DNA of 16,687 nt from Kiritimatiellia bacterium (GCA_016296065.1 JAEDKA010000070.1:1-16687); one strand, 5' to 3'; positions 1 to 7,346 are shown, counted from the first letter of the stretch. The notes: generated by a model not told the origin, from the sequence alone. Numbers and translations: made by a program.

Positions 1-54
1 ACAGCCAGAGACCATGCCGCCTGATGCGCGTAAGTTCAAATGCGTAAACCCTGG
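1..54. repeat. Left arm of a 54-bp window-terminal inverted repeat
   Basis: Bases 1-54 are the reverse complement of 16633-16686 with one difference (T at 25; the other arm would give C). Similarity stops at 54, 18 bases before the -35 box of the dnaX promoter. The repeat touches the window edge, so it may be longer outside. It contains GCGTAA twice, 14 bases apart, and CAGCCAG (2-8) can pair with CTGGCTG (51-57) in this copy. No transposase is present. It is probably a dispersed repeat at which the sequence was cut. Confidence 0.9.
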
Positions 55-72
55 CTGACGCAGGGGTGGCGT

Positions 73-102
73 TTGACGCCGGCGCGGCTGATAGGGTATA
101 AT
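73..102 (+). promoter_or_regulatory. Sigma-70-type promoter of dnaX, probably leaderless
   Basis: TTGACG (73-78) and TATAAT (97-102) are separated by 18 bases. The predicted start of transcription falls at about 109-111, which is the ATG of dnaX itself, and no Shine-Dalgarno sequence precedes that ATG. The -35 box sits inside the small palindrome GGCGTTTGACGCC (68-80), which could be an operator or chance. Confidence 0.75.
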
Positions 103-110
103 ATCTGAAA

Positions 111-1553
111 ATGGCACAGGAACAACACATTGCGCTCCCGCTCAAGTACCGGCCGATGACGTTCGAGGACGTCGTCGGGCAGGAGCACGTCGTGCGCACT
201 CTTCGGCACGCGATAGAGTCCGGACGCATCGCGAACGCATACCTCTTCGTCGGCCCGCGCGGCATCGGCAAGACGACGACGAGCCGAATCTTCGCGAAGG
301 CCCTCAACTGCACGTCTCCGAACGGCGTCGAGCCGTGCGGGAAGTGCGTGAACTGCATTGAAATCGCGGCCGGACGATCTCTCGACGTCGTGGAGCTGGA
401 CGCCGCCTCGCACAACAAGGTCGAGGACGTCAAGCCGATCATGGAGTCCGTCCAGTTCAAGCCCGTCTCCTCGAAGTTCAAGGTCTTCATCATCGACGAG
501 TGCCACATGCTCTCCAACGCGGCGTGGAACGCGCTCCTCAAGACGCTCGAGGAGCCGCCGCCGCACGTCAGGTTCATTTTCGCGACGACCGAGGGCGACA
601 AGGTGCTCGCGACGATCGTCTCGCGGTGCCAGCGCTTCGACCTGAGGCGCATCCAGACGAACGACATCGTCTCGCGCCTGCGGCACGTGTGCGAGCTCGA
701 GAAGATAGAGGCCGAGGAGGACGCGCTTCTCGCCATTGCGCGCGGAGCGGAAGGCGGCATGCGCGACGCGCTCTCGTCCCTCGACCAGCTCATCTCCTTC
801 AGGGGCGACAAGGTGCGCGAGGAGGATGCGCTCGGCGTCTTCGGGCTCGTCAGCCGCTCCGCGCTCGAGAGCCTCGCGGGCGCGATACTCAAAGGCGACG
901 TCGGCGCCATTCTCGAGCAGATCGACATGTTCTACTCGGCTGGAAAGAACATGCGCCGGCTGTCGGCGGAGCTTCTCATGCACTTCCGCAACCTCGTCGC
1001 GGTGCAGGCGCTTGGTCCGGACTCGAAGACCCTCGCCGTCACGCCCGACCAGGCGAAGTCGCTTGCCGAGCAGGCGAAGGGGATAGACCCCTCGCGCGTG
1101 TTCAGGATCTGCGACATTCTTGCGGACATGGAGGACAAGCTCCGGTATGTCCTTTCGGCGCGCACCCTCATCGAGATGTCCCTTATCCGTGCCTCGCGCG
1201 TCGCCTCGACAGCGACGATAGAGGAGCTTATGAAGGCGGTGCGCGAGCTCAAGTCTGGCGTTGGCGTTAGCGCGGCGCCGGCAGCGGGCGAGAGGCGCGA
1301 GACGGGGTCCGAGGGGGAGCGGCCGGCGGCCGCCAGCCGGCAGCCTGAAGCGAAACGCGAGCCGCCAGCCGTGACTCTAGAGCCACGAGCCGCCGCCACG
1401 GAGCCGCGAGCCGCCGCCTCGGAGCCGCTAGCCGCGAGCCACGAACCGCCCGCCATGTCCCGCTCGGCGATTCTGGAAGACCCGAAGCTTAATTCCGTGC
1501 TGAGCAGTCTGCCCGGCGCGATAGTAACCGACATAAAGGAGAAACGCAAATGA
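111..1553 (+). CDS. dnaX: DNA polymerase III subunit gamma/tau (DnaX)
   Basis: Clamp-loader AAA+ ATPase that loads the sliding clamp at replication forks. At 480 aa it opens with the family's YRPMTFEDVVGQEHV stretch (13-27). It has a Walker A at 48-55 (GPRGIGKT), zinc-binding cysteines at 67, 76, 79 and 82, DECH Walker B at 129-132, and the SRC sensor motif at 171-173. From about residue 385 the protein becomes low-complexity, with seven-residue Glu-Pro-rich repeats (417-451), then a short tail; it is shorter than E. coli tau. I see no A-AAA-AAG slippage site, so one product is expected. The ATG at 111 is chosen because homology starts at once and the promoter lies directly in front of it. 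The stop overlaps the next start (ATGA). Recognition is firm. Confidence 0.96.
   Translation: MAQEQHIALPLKYRPMTFEDVVGQEHVVRTLRHAIESGRIANAYLFVGPRGIGKTTTSRIFAKALNCTSPNGVEPCGKCVNCIEIAAGRSLDVVELDAASHNKVEDVKPIMESVQFKPVSSKFKVFIIDECHMLSNAAWNALLKTLEEPPPHVRFIFATTEGDKVLATIVSRCQRFDLRRIQTNDIVSRLRHVCELEKIEAEEDALLAIARGAEGGMRDALSSLDQLISFRGDKVREEDALGVFGLVSRSALESLAGAILKGDVGAILEQIDMFYSAGKNMRRLSAELLMHFRNLVAVQALGPDSKTLAVTPDQAKSLAEQAKGIDPSRVFRICDILADMEDKLRYVLSARTLIEMSLIRASRVASTATIEELMKAVRELKSGVGVSAAPAAGERRETGSEGERPAAASRQPEAKREPPAVTLEPRAAATEPRAAASEPLAASHEPPAMSRSAILEDPKLNSVLSSLPGAIVTDIKEKRK
1359..1463 (+). repeat. 21-bp (3 x 7 bp) tandem repeat in the dnaX linker
   Basis: Five 21-base units encode EPPAVTL, EPRAAAT, EPRAAAS, EPLAASH and EPPAMSR. 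At DNA level most of the stretch splits further into seven-base units close to GAGCCGC (for example 1359, 1387, 1401, 1408, 1422), with variants such as GAGCCAC and TAGCCGC. The preceding 1321-1355 also shows AGCC at seven-base spacing, in another phase. Confidence 0.85.
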
Positions 1554-1990
1554 CTGGATGCGCATGGATATGGATGTACATCGGGGCGTTCCTGATGCTC
1601 GCGGAGCTTCTGCTTCCGGGGTTCGTGATATTCTTCTTCGGACTCTCCGCGGCGACCGTCGCGCTCATAAGGTTCGCGCTGGGCGATTCGTTCTCGCTAA
1701 TGTGGCAGCTTGCCGCGTTCTCGTTCTTCGCGATTCTGTACCTCGCCCTGCTGAGGCGTCTGATGAAGCGGCTCTTCGCCGGCGACACGGAGACTTCTCC
1801 GCTCGACTTCGGACAGGAGGCGGTCGGACGCATTGGGCGCGTCGTCGAGGCTATTGAACCTCCGAAGACCGGACGCGTCATGATCGGCGACGCAGAGTGG
1901 ACCGCCGCGTCCGCGACGCCCATCGAGGCCGGGGCGGACGTGCGCGTCGTGGCGCAGGAGAATCTTACGATGCGCGTGGAGCGCATCTGA
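1550..1990 (+). CDS. Short NfeD-family membrane protein
   Basis: A 146-aa protein with a hydrophobic N-terminal half (two or three membrane segments, about residues 5-45 and 50-68) and a C-terminal OB-fold (about 85-146). The G-x-x-G-x-V and GRVMIGDAEW stretches and a final basic strand are typical of NfeD C-terminal domains. Short NfeD proteins usually act with SPFH/flotillin-like proteins in membrane organisation. No SPFH gene is adjacent here. The start overlaps the dnaX stop (ATGA) and has an AAAGGAG ribosome site at 1535-1541, so translation is probably coupled to dnaX. The family call is good; the cellular role is inference. Confidence 0.85.
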   Translation: MTGCAWIWMYIGAFLMLAELLLPGFVIFFFGLSAATVALIRFALGDSFSLMWQLAAFSFFAILYLALLRRLMKRLFAGDTETSPLDFGQEAVGRIGRVVEAIEPPKTGRVMIGDAEWTAASATPIEAGADVRVVAQENLTMRVERI

Positions 1991-2018
1991 CGCCGGTCTT
2001 AAAACCTGGGGAGACTAG

Positions 2019-2273
2019 ATGAATACTGTAGCAATACTCACCGCAATAGCAGTCGTGTTCTTCATCGTGCTGGGCATTCTCGTGCTCCTGGCCGTCCTTG
2101 CGGCGGTCTACTACGCGAGGCTCACGTATCTCGAGACCGTGAAGGCCTCGGCCGCGCGCAAGGCGGAGGCGTCCGTCATACTGGACGCGCTCAACGCGAT
2201 CGTCGACGCGTCCGAGGCCACGGCAAGCACCGTGCAGGATGCGGCGAAGGAAGACAAGGAAGACGAAGAGTGA
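2019..2273 (+). CDS. Small single-pass membrane protein, unknown function
   Basis: An 84-aa protein not recognised as a family. Residues 5-32 form one long hydrophobic helix, followed by an Ala-rich, probably helical segment (about 40-72) and a very acidic end (DAAKEDKEDEE). It is preceded by GGGAG at 2009-2013. The stop overlaps the GTG start of the ABC-F gene, so it belongs to the dnaX-nfeD-abcF run. Its place beside NfeD suggests a membrane-associated partner role, but nothing in the sequence proves it. Codon use matches its neighbours, and I regard it as a real gene. Confidence 0.75.
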   Translation: MNTVAILTAIAVVFFIVLGILVLLAVLAAVYYARLTYLETVKASAARKAEASVILDALNAIVDASEATASTVQDAAKEDKEDEE

Positions 2274-3784
2274 GCGATTTTCTGCTTTCCCTCAAGGACG
2301 TTTCGCTCGCCTTCGGCGGGCCGCCTGTGCTGGACCGCGTATCGCTTTCCGTCTCGCGCGGACTCAGGGCCGCGCTCACGGGCAGGAACGGCGAGGGGAA
2401 GTCCACGCTCATGAAGGTCATCGCCGGGATGCGCGAGCCTGACACGGGCGAGATAGTCCGTGCGCCCGGGCTCAAGGTCGCGTACGTCGGGCAGGATGTC
2501 TCCGCACTCGCGGGGAAAAGCGGGGGACAGTCCCGCAAGGCCAGGCTCGAGGAGGCGCTTCTTTCTCAGCCGGACCTCCTTCTCCTCGACGAGCCAACGA
2601 ACCACCTCGACACTGAGACGATTGACTGGCTTGAGGCGATGCTGAAGCGCATGCGCGACAGCGCCGTGCTGCTCGTGACGCACGACCGCCGCTTCCTCAG
2701 GCGCGTCGCGACGTCCATCTTCGACCTCGACCGCGGCGAGCTCGCCGGATGGCCGTGCGACTACACGACGTTCGTGAAGCGCAAGGCCGACCTTCTTGCG
2801 GACGAGGCGGTGTACTGGGAGAGGAAGTCGAAGAAGCTGCGCGAGGAGGAGGCGTGGATCCGCCGCGGCGTCAAGGCTCGCACCACGCGCAACGAGGGAC
2901 GCGTCGCCGCGCTCAAGAAGCTGCGCGCCGAGTTCGCCGCGCGCCGCTCGCGCGTCGGCACGGCGACAATGCGTCTCGACACCGCCGCGCCGGGCGGAGA
3001 GAGGGTGCTCAAGATCGAGAATCTGTCGTTTGCCTATCCGGGCGGACGTCCGATCGTCTCCGGCTTCACGGCGGACGTCCTTCGCGGCGAGCGCATCGGC
3101 ATACTCGGACGCAACGGCGCGGGAAAGACGACGCTGCTCAACCTGCTCACCGGACGCCTCGCGCCGGACTCAGGCGCGGTCACGCTGGGGACTGGTGTCG
3201 AGATGGCGTTTCTCGATCAGTTGCGCGGAGAGCTTAAGGACGACCTCACTGTCGGCGAGAACATCGCGTCCGACAGGGACGAAGTCGTCGTCGGAGGGGT
3301 TAGGAAGCACGTCTACTCGTATCTCGCCGACTTCCTGTTTCCGCCAGAGAGGGTGAGGACGCCGGTGAAGGCGCTTTCCGGCGGAGAGCGCGCGAGGCTG
3401 ATGCTCGCGAAGCTGTTCCTCCGGCCGGCGAACCTGCTCGTCATGGACGAGCCGACGAACGATCTCGACATCGAGACGCTGGAGCTCCTCGAGGAGCAGC
3501 TGCTCGCCTACCGCGGCACGCTGCTTCTGGTCTCGCACGACCGAGAGTTCCTCGACAACGTGGTGACTTCGACGTTCGTCCTCGAGGGGGACGGGAGCGT
3601 GAAGTGCTATCCGGGCGGATATTCCGACTACGAGACGCAGAAGGCTGCGGCAGCGAAGTCCGCAGCCGCGCCGGCCGCGGCAAATGCGCCGCGGAAGAAG
3701 CAGCTCGACATCCGAGTGCGCGTGAAGCCCCTCGCCGAGGCGAAGAAGAAGGAGTTTTCCTGCAATCCCTTCGCGGGGCTGTAG
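2270..3784 (+). CDS. uup: Uup-like ABC-F ATPase, shortened
   Basis: Soluble protein with two ATP-binding cassettes and no membrane segments, 504 aa; ABC-F proteins act on ribosomes or DNA intermediates. NBD1 has Walker A GRNGEGKST (38-46), signature SGGQSRKA (84-91) and LDEPTNHLD (106-114). The linker has EEAWIRRGVKARTTRNEGRV, very close to the Uup linker. NBD2 has Walker A GRNGAGKTT (about 280-288), LSGGERAR (about 368) and MDEPTNDLD (about 392). Two oddities: only eight residues separate the Q-loop glutamine (75) from the first signature, where Uup has a helical subdomain of some 75 extra residues; and the C-terminal coiled-coil domain is missing, replaced by an Ala-rich then basic tail. 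The GTG start overlaps the preceding TGA. Confidence 0.92.
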   Translation: MSDFLLSLKDVSLAFGGPPVLDRVSLSVSRGLRAALTGRNGEGKSTLMKVIAGMREPDTGEIVRAPGLKVAYVGQDVSALAGKSGGQSRKARLEEALLSQPDLLLLDEPTNHLDTETIDWLEAMLKRMRDSAVLLVTHDRRFLRRVATSIFDLDRGELAGWPCDYTTFVKRKADLLADEAVYWERKSKKLREEEAWIRRGVKARTTRNEGRVAALKKLRAEFAARRSRVGTATMRLDTAAPGGERVLKIENLSFAYPGGRPIVSGFTADVLRGERIGILGRNGAGKTTLLNLLTGRLAPDSGAVTLGTGVEMAFLDQLRGELKDDLTVGENIASDRDEVVVGGVRKHVYSYLADFLFPPERVRTPVKALSGGERARLMLAKLFLRPANLLVMDEPTNDLDIETLELLEEQLLAYRGTLLLVSHDREFLDNVVTSTFVLEGDGSVKCYPGGYSDYETQKAAAAKSAAAPAAANAPRKKQLDIRVRVKPLAEAKKKEFSCNPFAGL

Positions 3785-3943
3785 GGTGCTGCAGGACCGA
3801 TCCGTACACTGCCGATGATTGACAGAAGGTGAATATTGTGAGATAATTTGGACAAATATGTAACCTTGTGCTGTCTTTGCGTGTAGACTGTATGCAAGCG
3901 AAAGGAAAAACAGGGCAAACCAGAAGAAAGTCGGGAAATCGAA
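3785..3943 (+). other. Intergenic leader of the signalling operon
   Basis: This 159-base gap is lower in GC than its surroundings. It holds a strong promoter (3819-3847) and then about 90 bases of untranslated leader, purine-rich near its end. I see no convincing terminator for the upstream gene and no recognisable riboswitch. A small frame opens at 3868 but overlaps the better gene at 3944 and is not called. Confidence 0.55.
3819..3847 (+). promoter_or_regulatory. Strong sigma-70-type promoter of the partner-switching operon
   Basis: A perfect TTGACA (3819-3824) is followed after 17 bases by GATAAT (3842-3847), with TG just upstream (extended -10). Transcription should start near 3854, about 90 bases before the first ATG at 3944. 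The next four genes are close or overlapping and have no other visible promoter, so they are probably one transcript. Confidence 0.8.
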
Positions 3944-4219
3944 ATGAATATCAACTTCAGCAACATCGGAATCGGCGCGGGAGCATTTGGCATAGGCGGG
4001 CAACCGAAAATCGACGTCCAGAAGGCCGAAGCGCAGCGGCCAACGGCCGTCGGCCAGGACGTTAGCCTTTCCGAGGCGAAGTCCTTTGATGTCCTGCAGG
4101 GCAGCGAGCCTTTGTCGGACGTGCCTGCCGACGCTCTCGTTCGGGATGACAGACTTGGGCGAATTGTCTCGTCCGCCTTCAATCTCCCTCCGCCGCAGAT
4201 GCCGGAGTTCAGAAGTTAA
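3944..4219 (+). CDS. Hypothetical protein, first gene of the signalling operon
   Basis: A 91-aa protein I do not recognise. It starts with a Gly/Ile-rich segment (MNINFSNIGIGAGAFGIGG), which is too polar for a signal peptide. A hydrophilic middle carries VGQDVSLSEAKSFDVLQ, and the tail PADALVRDDRLGRIVSSAFNLPPPQMPEF combines a predicted amphipathic helix with a proline-rich end. No cysteines, membrane helix or catalytic motif are seen. The ribosome site is weak (GGGA before the ATG). It ends 27 bases before the STAS gene and shares its promoter, so a role in the same pathway (adaptor, effector or secreted product) is reasonable but unproven. Confidence 0.7.
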   Translation: MNINFSNIGIGAGAFGIGGQPKIDVQKAEAQRPTAVGQDVSLSEAKSFDVLQGSEPLSDVPADALVRDDRLGRIVSSAFNLPPPQMPEFRS

Positions 4220-4246
4220 GGGTGCACGAGGTTCATGGAGATGTGA

Positions 4247-4540
4247 ATGCAGATTAAGAAGACAATCGAAAACGGGAGGCTGACGTTTGCGGTGTCGGGG
4301 CGACTCGACACCAACACGGCGCCTGAGCTTGAGGCGGAGCTGACGGTCTCCGGCGACGGAGAACTGGTTTTCGACTTCGCGGGGCTTGAGTATATATCGT
4401 CCGCGGGGCTCCGCGTGCTCCTGGCGGCAAAAAAGGCGATGCTGGCGGCCGGGCGGAACATGTCTGTAGTCAACGCAAACGAGACAGTGCGCGGCGTATT
4501 CGAGATAACGGGATGCGGAGAGATGTTCGGACTTGTCTGA
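4247..4540 (+). CDS. STAS-domain anti-sigma factor antagonist
   Basis: A 97-aa, single STAS-domain protein of the SpoIIAA/RsbV type. The fold markers are the FAVSGRLDTNTAPELE strand-loop (14-29) and DFAGLEYISSAGLRVLL (43-59). Ser52 aligns with the serine phosphorylated in SpoIIAA and RsbV. Such proteins bind a kinase/anti-sigma partner when unphosphorylated and release it when phosphorylated. The obvious kinase and phosphatase are the two catalytic domains encoded at 5256-7346. GGAG at 4237-4240 is a good ribosome site for the ATG at 4247. The 3' end overlaps the next gene by 28 bases. Confidence 0.93.
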   Translation: MQIKKTIENGRLTFAVSGRLDTNTAPELEAELTVSGDGELVFDFAGLEYISSAGLRVLLAAKKAMLAAGRNMSVVNANETVRGVFEITGCGEMFGLV

Positions 4541-5259
4541 CGGCAGCGCTTGTGCTCGCCGCTTTTCTTCTCGCCGGCTGCGAAAGGCGCGGCGGGGAGG
4601 CTTCGCAGCCTGTGCCGGAGCGCGAGAAGGATGTCCTCGTGCTGGTCACCACCACAGACACTCCGCCCTATTCCTACCGCGACGAGGAGACTGGCGAGAT
4701 CGTGGGACTGGAGATAGACATCGCCCGCGCCGCAGCGAAGAGCCTGGGGTGCACGCTCGAGGTGCGCAAGGCGAAGTTCCCCGAGCTGCTGCCGATGGTG
4801 AGTTCGGGAGAGGCGGACCTAGCGGCGTCGGGGATCACGATAACGGACGGACGCAGGCAGGCGGTGGACTTCTCCGTTCCATATGCGACCGAGGGCGGGA
4901 TGTTCCTCTACCGCGCGGCGGACCCTATGCCGACAATGATCAAGGCGGAGATGCTGCGCGTAGGCACGATGGACGCGTCGACATACGACTACTACCTTAC
5001 CTCGCACGGCATAGACCCCATTCGATACGACTCTTATGTGAACGCGCTTGGGGACCTCCGGGAGAAGAGGCTCGACGCCCTGTTCTTCGACAGCTGCGCC
5101 GTCCGTCTTGAGGCCGAGAAGTCGCGCGGCGAACTTGCCGCGTCCCGCCTTGAGACGCGCGAAAACTTCGGCATAGCGGTCCGAAAGGGAAACGACCGCC
5201 TCAGGAAGGCGCTTGACGCGGCGATAACGTCGAGGGCAAGGAGGAGGCGGAAGAAATGA
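4513..5259 (+). CDS. Amino-acid-type periplasmic binding lipoprotein (SBP_bac_3)
   Basis: A 248-aa predicted lipoprotein. Basic residues, a hydrophobic core and the lipobox LAGC give a lipidated Cys23. The rest is a family-3 solute-binding domain: TTTDTPPYSYRDEETGEIVGLEIDIA near the start, then LPMVSSGEADLAASGITIT and AVDFSVPY. These proteins normally feed polar amino acid ABC importers, but no permease or ATPase gene is adjacent. The gene sits between a STAS gene and a phosphatase/kinase receptor and overlaps both (28 bases and ATGA). It more likely presents a ligand to that receptor; this is inference. The ATG at 4513 is the only start giving a full signal peptide, though its ribosome site is poor. 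Confidence 0.88.
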   Translation: MRRDVRTCLTAALVLAAFLLAGCERRGGEASQPVPEREKDVLVLVTTTDTPPYSYRDEETGEIVGLEIDIARAAAKSLGCTLEVRKAKFPELLPMVSSGEADLAASGITITDGRRQAVDFSVPYATEGGMFLYRAADPMPTMIKAEMLRVGTMDASTYDYYLTSHGIDPIRYDSYVNALGDLREKRLDALFFDSCAVRLEAEKSRGELAASRLETRENFGIAVRKGNDRLRKALDAAITSRARRRRKK

Positions 5260-7346
5260 TGAGGCAGTCTCAGCGCCGTCTCGCGGTCCGTCTCGTCGGT
5301 GCCGTCGCCATCGCGTTCGCGGCGTCTATGGCGCTCACCTGGATGCTGCACGAGAGGCTTACGAGGCGGGATATCTTCCGCCTGATCGACAACGTGTTCA
5401 GCGACGTTGCGGTCGACATACGCGAACGTGTGGACGCGCGAATGTTCCGCCAGGCGATGGTGGTGCGCGACAAGGTCTACGAGATGCAGGAGCAGCCGTG
5501 GTGGAACGACCCTGACGAGTCGAGCAGGCGGCTCCGCGCGCTCGCGGACGAACTCGGCGTGGATGAGATATGCATAGCCGACGCGGACGGGATGCTTTCG
5601 CACAGCGCGCGCCGGGAGGAGGTCGGCGCCATCAACTTCGTCACGGCGGAGGGCCAGGCCCGCGAGTTTGCGTCGCTTCTCGACGAGCAGTTCGAACTCT
5701 CCCAGCCGCTGCTTCCGAACTCGTTGCGCGGAGAGATGATCAAGTATGTCGGCGTATGGATGCCGGAAGGCGGGTTCGTCCAGGTTGGCGGCGGCGAGAA
5801 GTCTGTCCGCAATCTCGCGCGCTCCGCCCTCACTGGCCTGACGCACGGCTGGCATGTGAGCGGTGACGAAGGCGGAATCTTCATAACGACGGACAACGGC
5901 ACGATCATCTCGCATCCCAAGGCTGGTCAGGAGGGCGGGCAGTGGCGCGACCCAGGCAAGGACAGCTACTGGGAGATGCGCATCCTCGAGGGCTTCCCGG
6001 TCTATGTGGTCATCCCGAAGAAGACGGCCGTCATCGAGCGGCGCGTCCTTGTGACGACATCGGCTTTCTTGAACGGCATGGCGCTGGTCCTCGCGTCAAT
6101 CCTGGTCGGACTTGTCATCGCGCGCTATGTGCGCGTCCAGCTCGCCACGCGGCGGAAGAACGAGATGGAAATGGCCACGAACATCCAGTCAAGCGCCATC
6201 CCCCGCGTGTTCCCCCCGTTCCCGGACGAGTCTCGGATGGACGTGTGCGCTGCCATGCATGCGGCGCGCGACATAGGCGGCGACTTCTACGACTTCTACC
6301 TCGCGGGCAGCGACAGGTTCATGTTCATGATCGCTGACGTCAGCGGGAAGGGCGTTCCCGCGGCGCTCTATATGATGCGCGCCAAGGCGACTATAAAGGG
6401 CATCGCGCAGACGGGCCTTCCCCTGACCGAGGTCGCCGAGAGGGCGAACGAGGCGCTAAGCCGCGACAACGACGCGAACATGTTCGTCACGGCCTGGCTC
6501 GGGGAGCTTAATCTCTCGACGGGCGTCGTGACATACGTAAACGCGGGGCACAACCCGCCTGTCTTGCTGTCGGGGGGCTCAAGGGCCGAGTTCGTCCGCG
6601 AGAGGTCCGGCATGATGCTCGGCGCCATGTCGGGCCTCAAATACAGGGAGCACGAGCTGGCGCTCCGGCCCGGCGACATGCTGTACCTCTACACGGACGG
6701 GATAACCGAGCAGGCGGACGAACGCGGAGAGCTCTTCGGCGAGGAGAGGCTGAGGTTCTCGCTCGAGACGATGCTCACGGACGGCGTTAGTCCGCTCGAC
6801 GGAGGCAAGTCGCAAATGCTCAATGCGATTTTCCATGCCGTCATAGCGCACGGTGGGGTGGTGGAGCAGTCGGACGACTGCACGCAGCTAGTCGTGCGCT
6901 ACAACGGCAGCGGAGGGCGGGACGCGGACGTGCAGCGCTTCGCACGCGACTTCCCGTCCACCCAGGACGGCGTCGCCTCTGCAAGCGCGTTCCTCGACGA
7001 GGTCGTGGAGAAGGACGACGCTCTCGCGCTCCTGTCGGCGAAGATGCACATCATACTCGACGAGATCGCATCCAACATCGTCAAACACTCTGGCGCGACG
7101 AACTTCACGTTCGAGGTAGAATGCGGACGGGATGCGGTGAAGATGACCTTCGCGGACGACGGCGCGGAGTACGATCCGATCGCGCACGTGGATCCCGACG
7201 TCTCCCTCCCGGCCGAGGCGCGTCCGATAGGCGGGCTAGGCATCCTCATGGTCAAGAAAATGTCCTCGCGCATGTCCTACCGCCGGGAGGACGGTCGAAA
7301 CATACTCGGCATCGAGCTGAACCTGGTGCGGCTCGACGGCGTTTAA
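5256..7346 (+). CDS. Membrane sensor with SpoIIE-type PP2C phosphatase and RsbW-like kinase domain
   Basis: A 696-aa receptor. An N-terminal membrane helix (about 10-28) and a second (about 270-292) flank a roughly 240-residue extracytoplasmic, Cache-like sensor region. A short linker with no evident HAMP domain leads to a PP2C phosphatase (about 300-535). Its metal-binding motifs are GGDFYDFY (about 341), DVSGKG (about 362), NAGHNPP and YTDG (about 478). The C-terminus (about 560-690) is a GHKL ATPase of the anti-sigma kinase type: N-box DEIASNIVKH (about 603), DDGAEYDP, and G-box GGLGILM (about 660). One protein could therefore remove and add phosphate on the STAS partner. GGAGG at 5243-5247 fits the ATG at 5256; ATG 5259 is an alternative. 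Confidence 0.93.
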   Translation: MMRQSQRRLAVRLVGAVAIAFAASMALTWMLHERLTRRDIFRLIDNVFSDVAVDIRERVDARMFRQAMVVRDKVYEMQEQPWWNDPDESSRRLRALADELGVDEICIADADGMLSHSARREEVGAINFVTAEGQAREFASLLDEQFELSQPLLPNSLRGEMIKYVGVWMPEGGFVQVGGGEKSVRNLARSALTGLTHGWHVSGDEGGIFITTDNGTIISHPKAGQEGGQWRDPGKDSYWEMRILEGFPVYVVIPKKTAVIERRVLVTTSAFLNGMALVLASILVGLVIARYVRVQLATRRKNEMEMATNIQSSAIPRVFPPFPDESRMDVCAAMHAARDIGGDFYDFYLAGSDRFMFMIADVSGKGVPAALYMMRAKATIKGIAQTGLPLTEVAERANEALSRDNDANMFVTAWLGELNLSTGVVTYVNAGHNPPVLLSGGSRAEFVRERSGMMLGAMSGLKYREHELALRPGDMLYLYTDGITEQADERGELFGEERLRFSLETMLTDGVSPLDGGKSQMLNAIFHAVIAHGGVVEQSDDCTQLVVRYNGSGGRDADVQRFARDFPSTQDGVASASAFLDEVVEKDDALALLSAKMHIILDEIASNIVKHSGATNFTFEVECGRDAVKMTFADDGAEYDPIAHVDPDVSLPAEARPIGGLGILMVKKMSSRMSYRREDGRNILGIELNLVRLDGV

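Noticed and set aside
36..983. 315-codon open frame on the - strand
   Set aside because: Antisense to the conserved AAA+ core of dnaX; no domain seen.
111..1553. Programmed frameshift producing a DnaX gamma form
   Set aside because: No slippery A-AAA-AAG heptamer was found in the gene; the seven-base repeat is a different matter.
3868..4065. 65-codon frame overlapping the start of the 91-aa gene
   Set aside because: Basic, low-information protein, no ribosome site, and out of frame with the better-supported gene.
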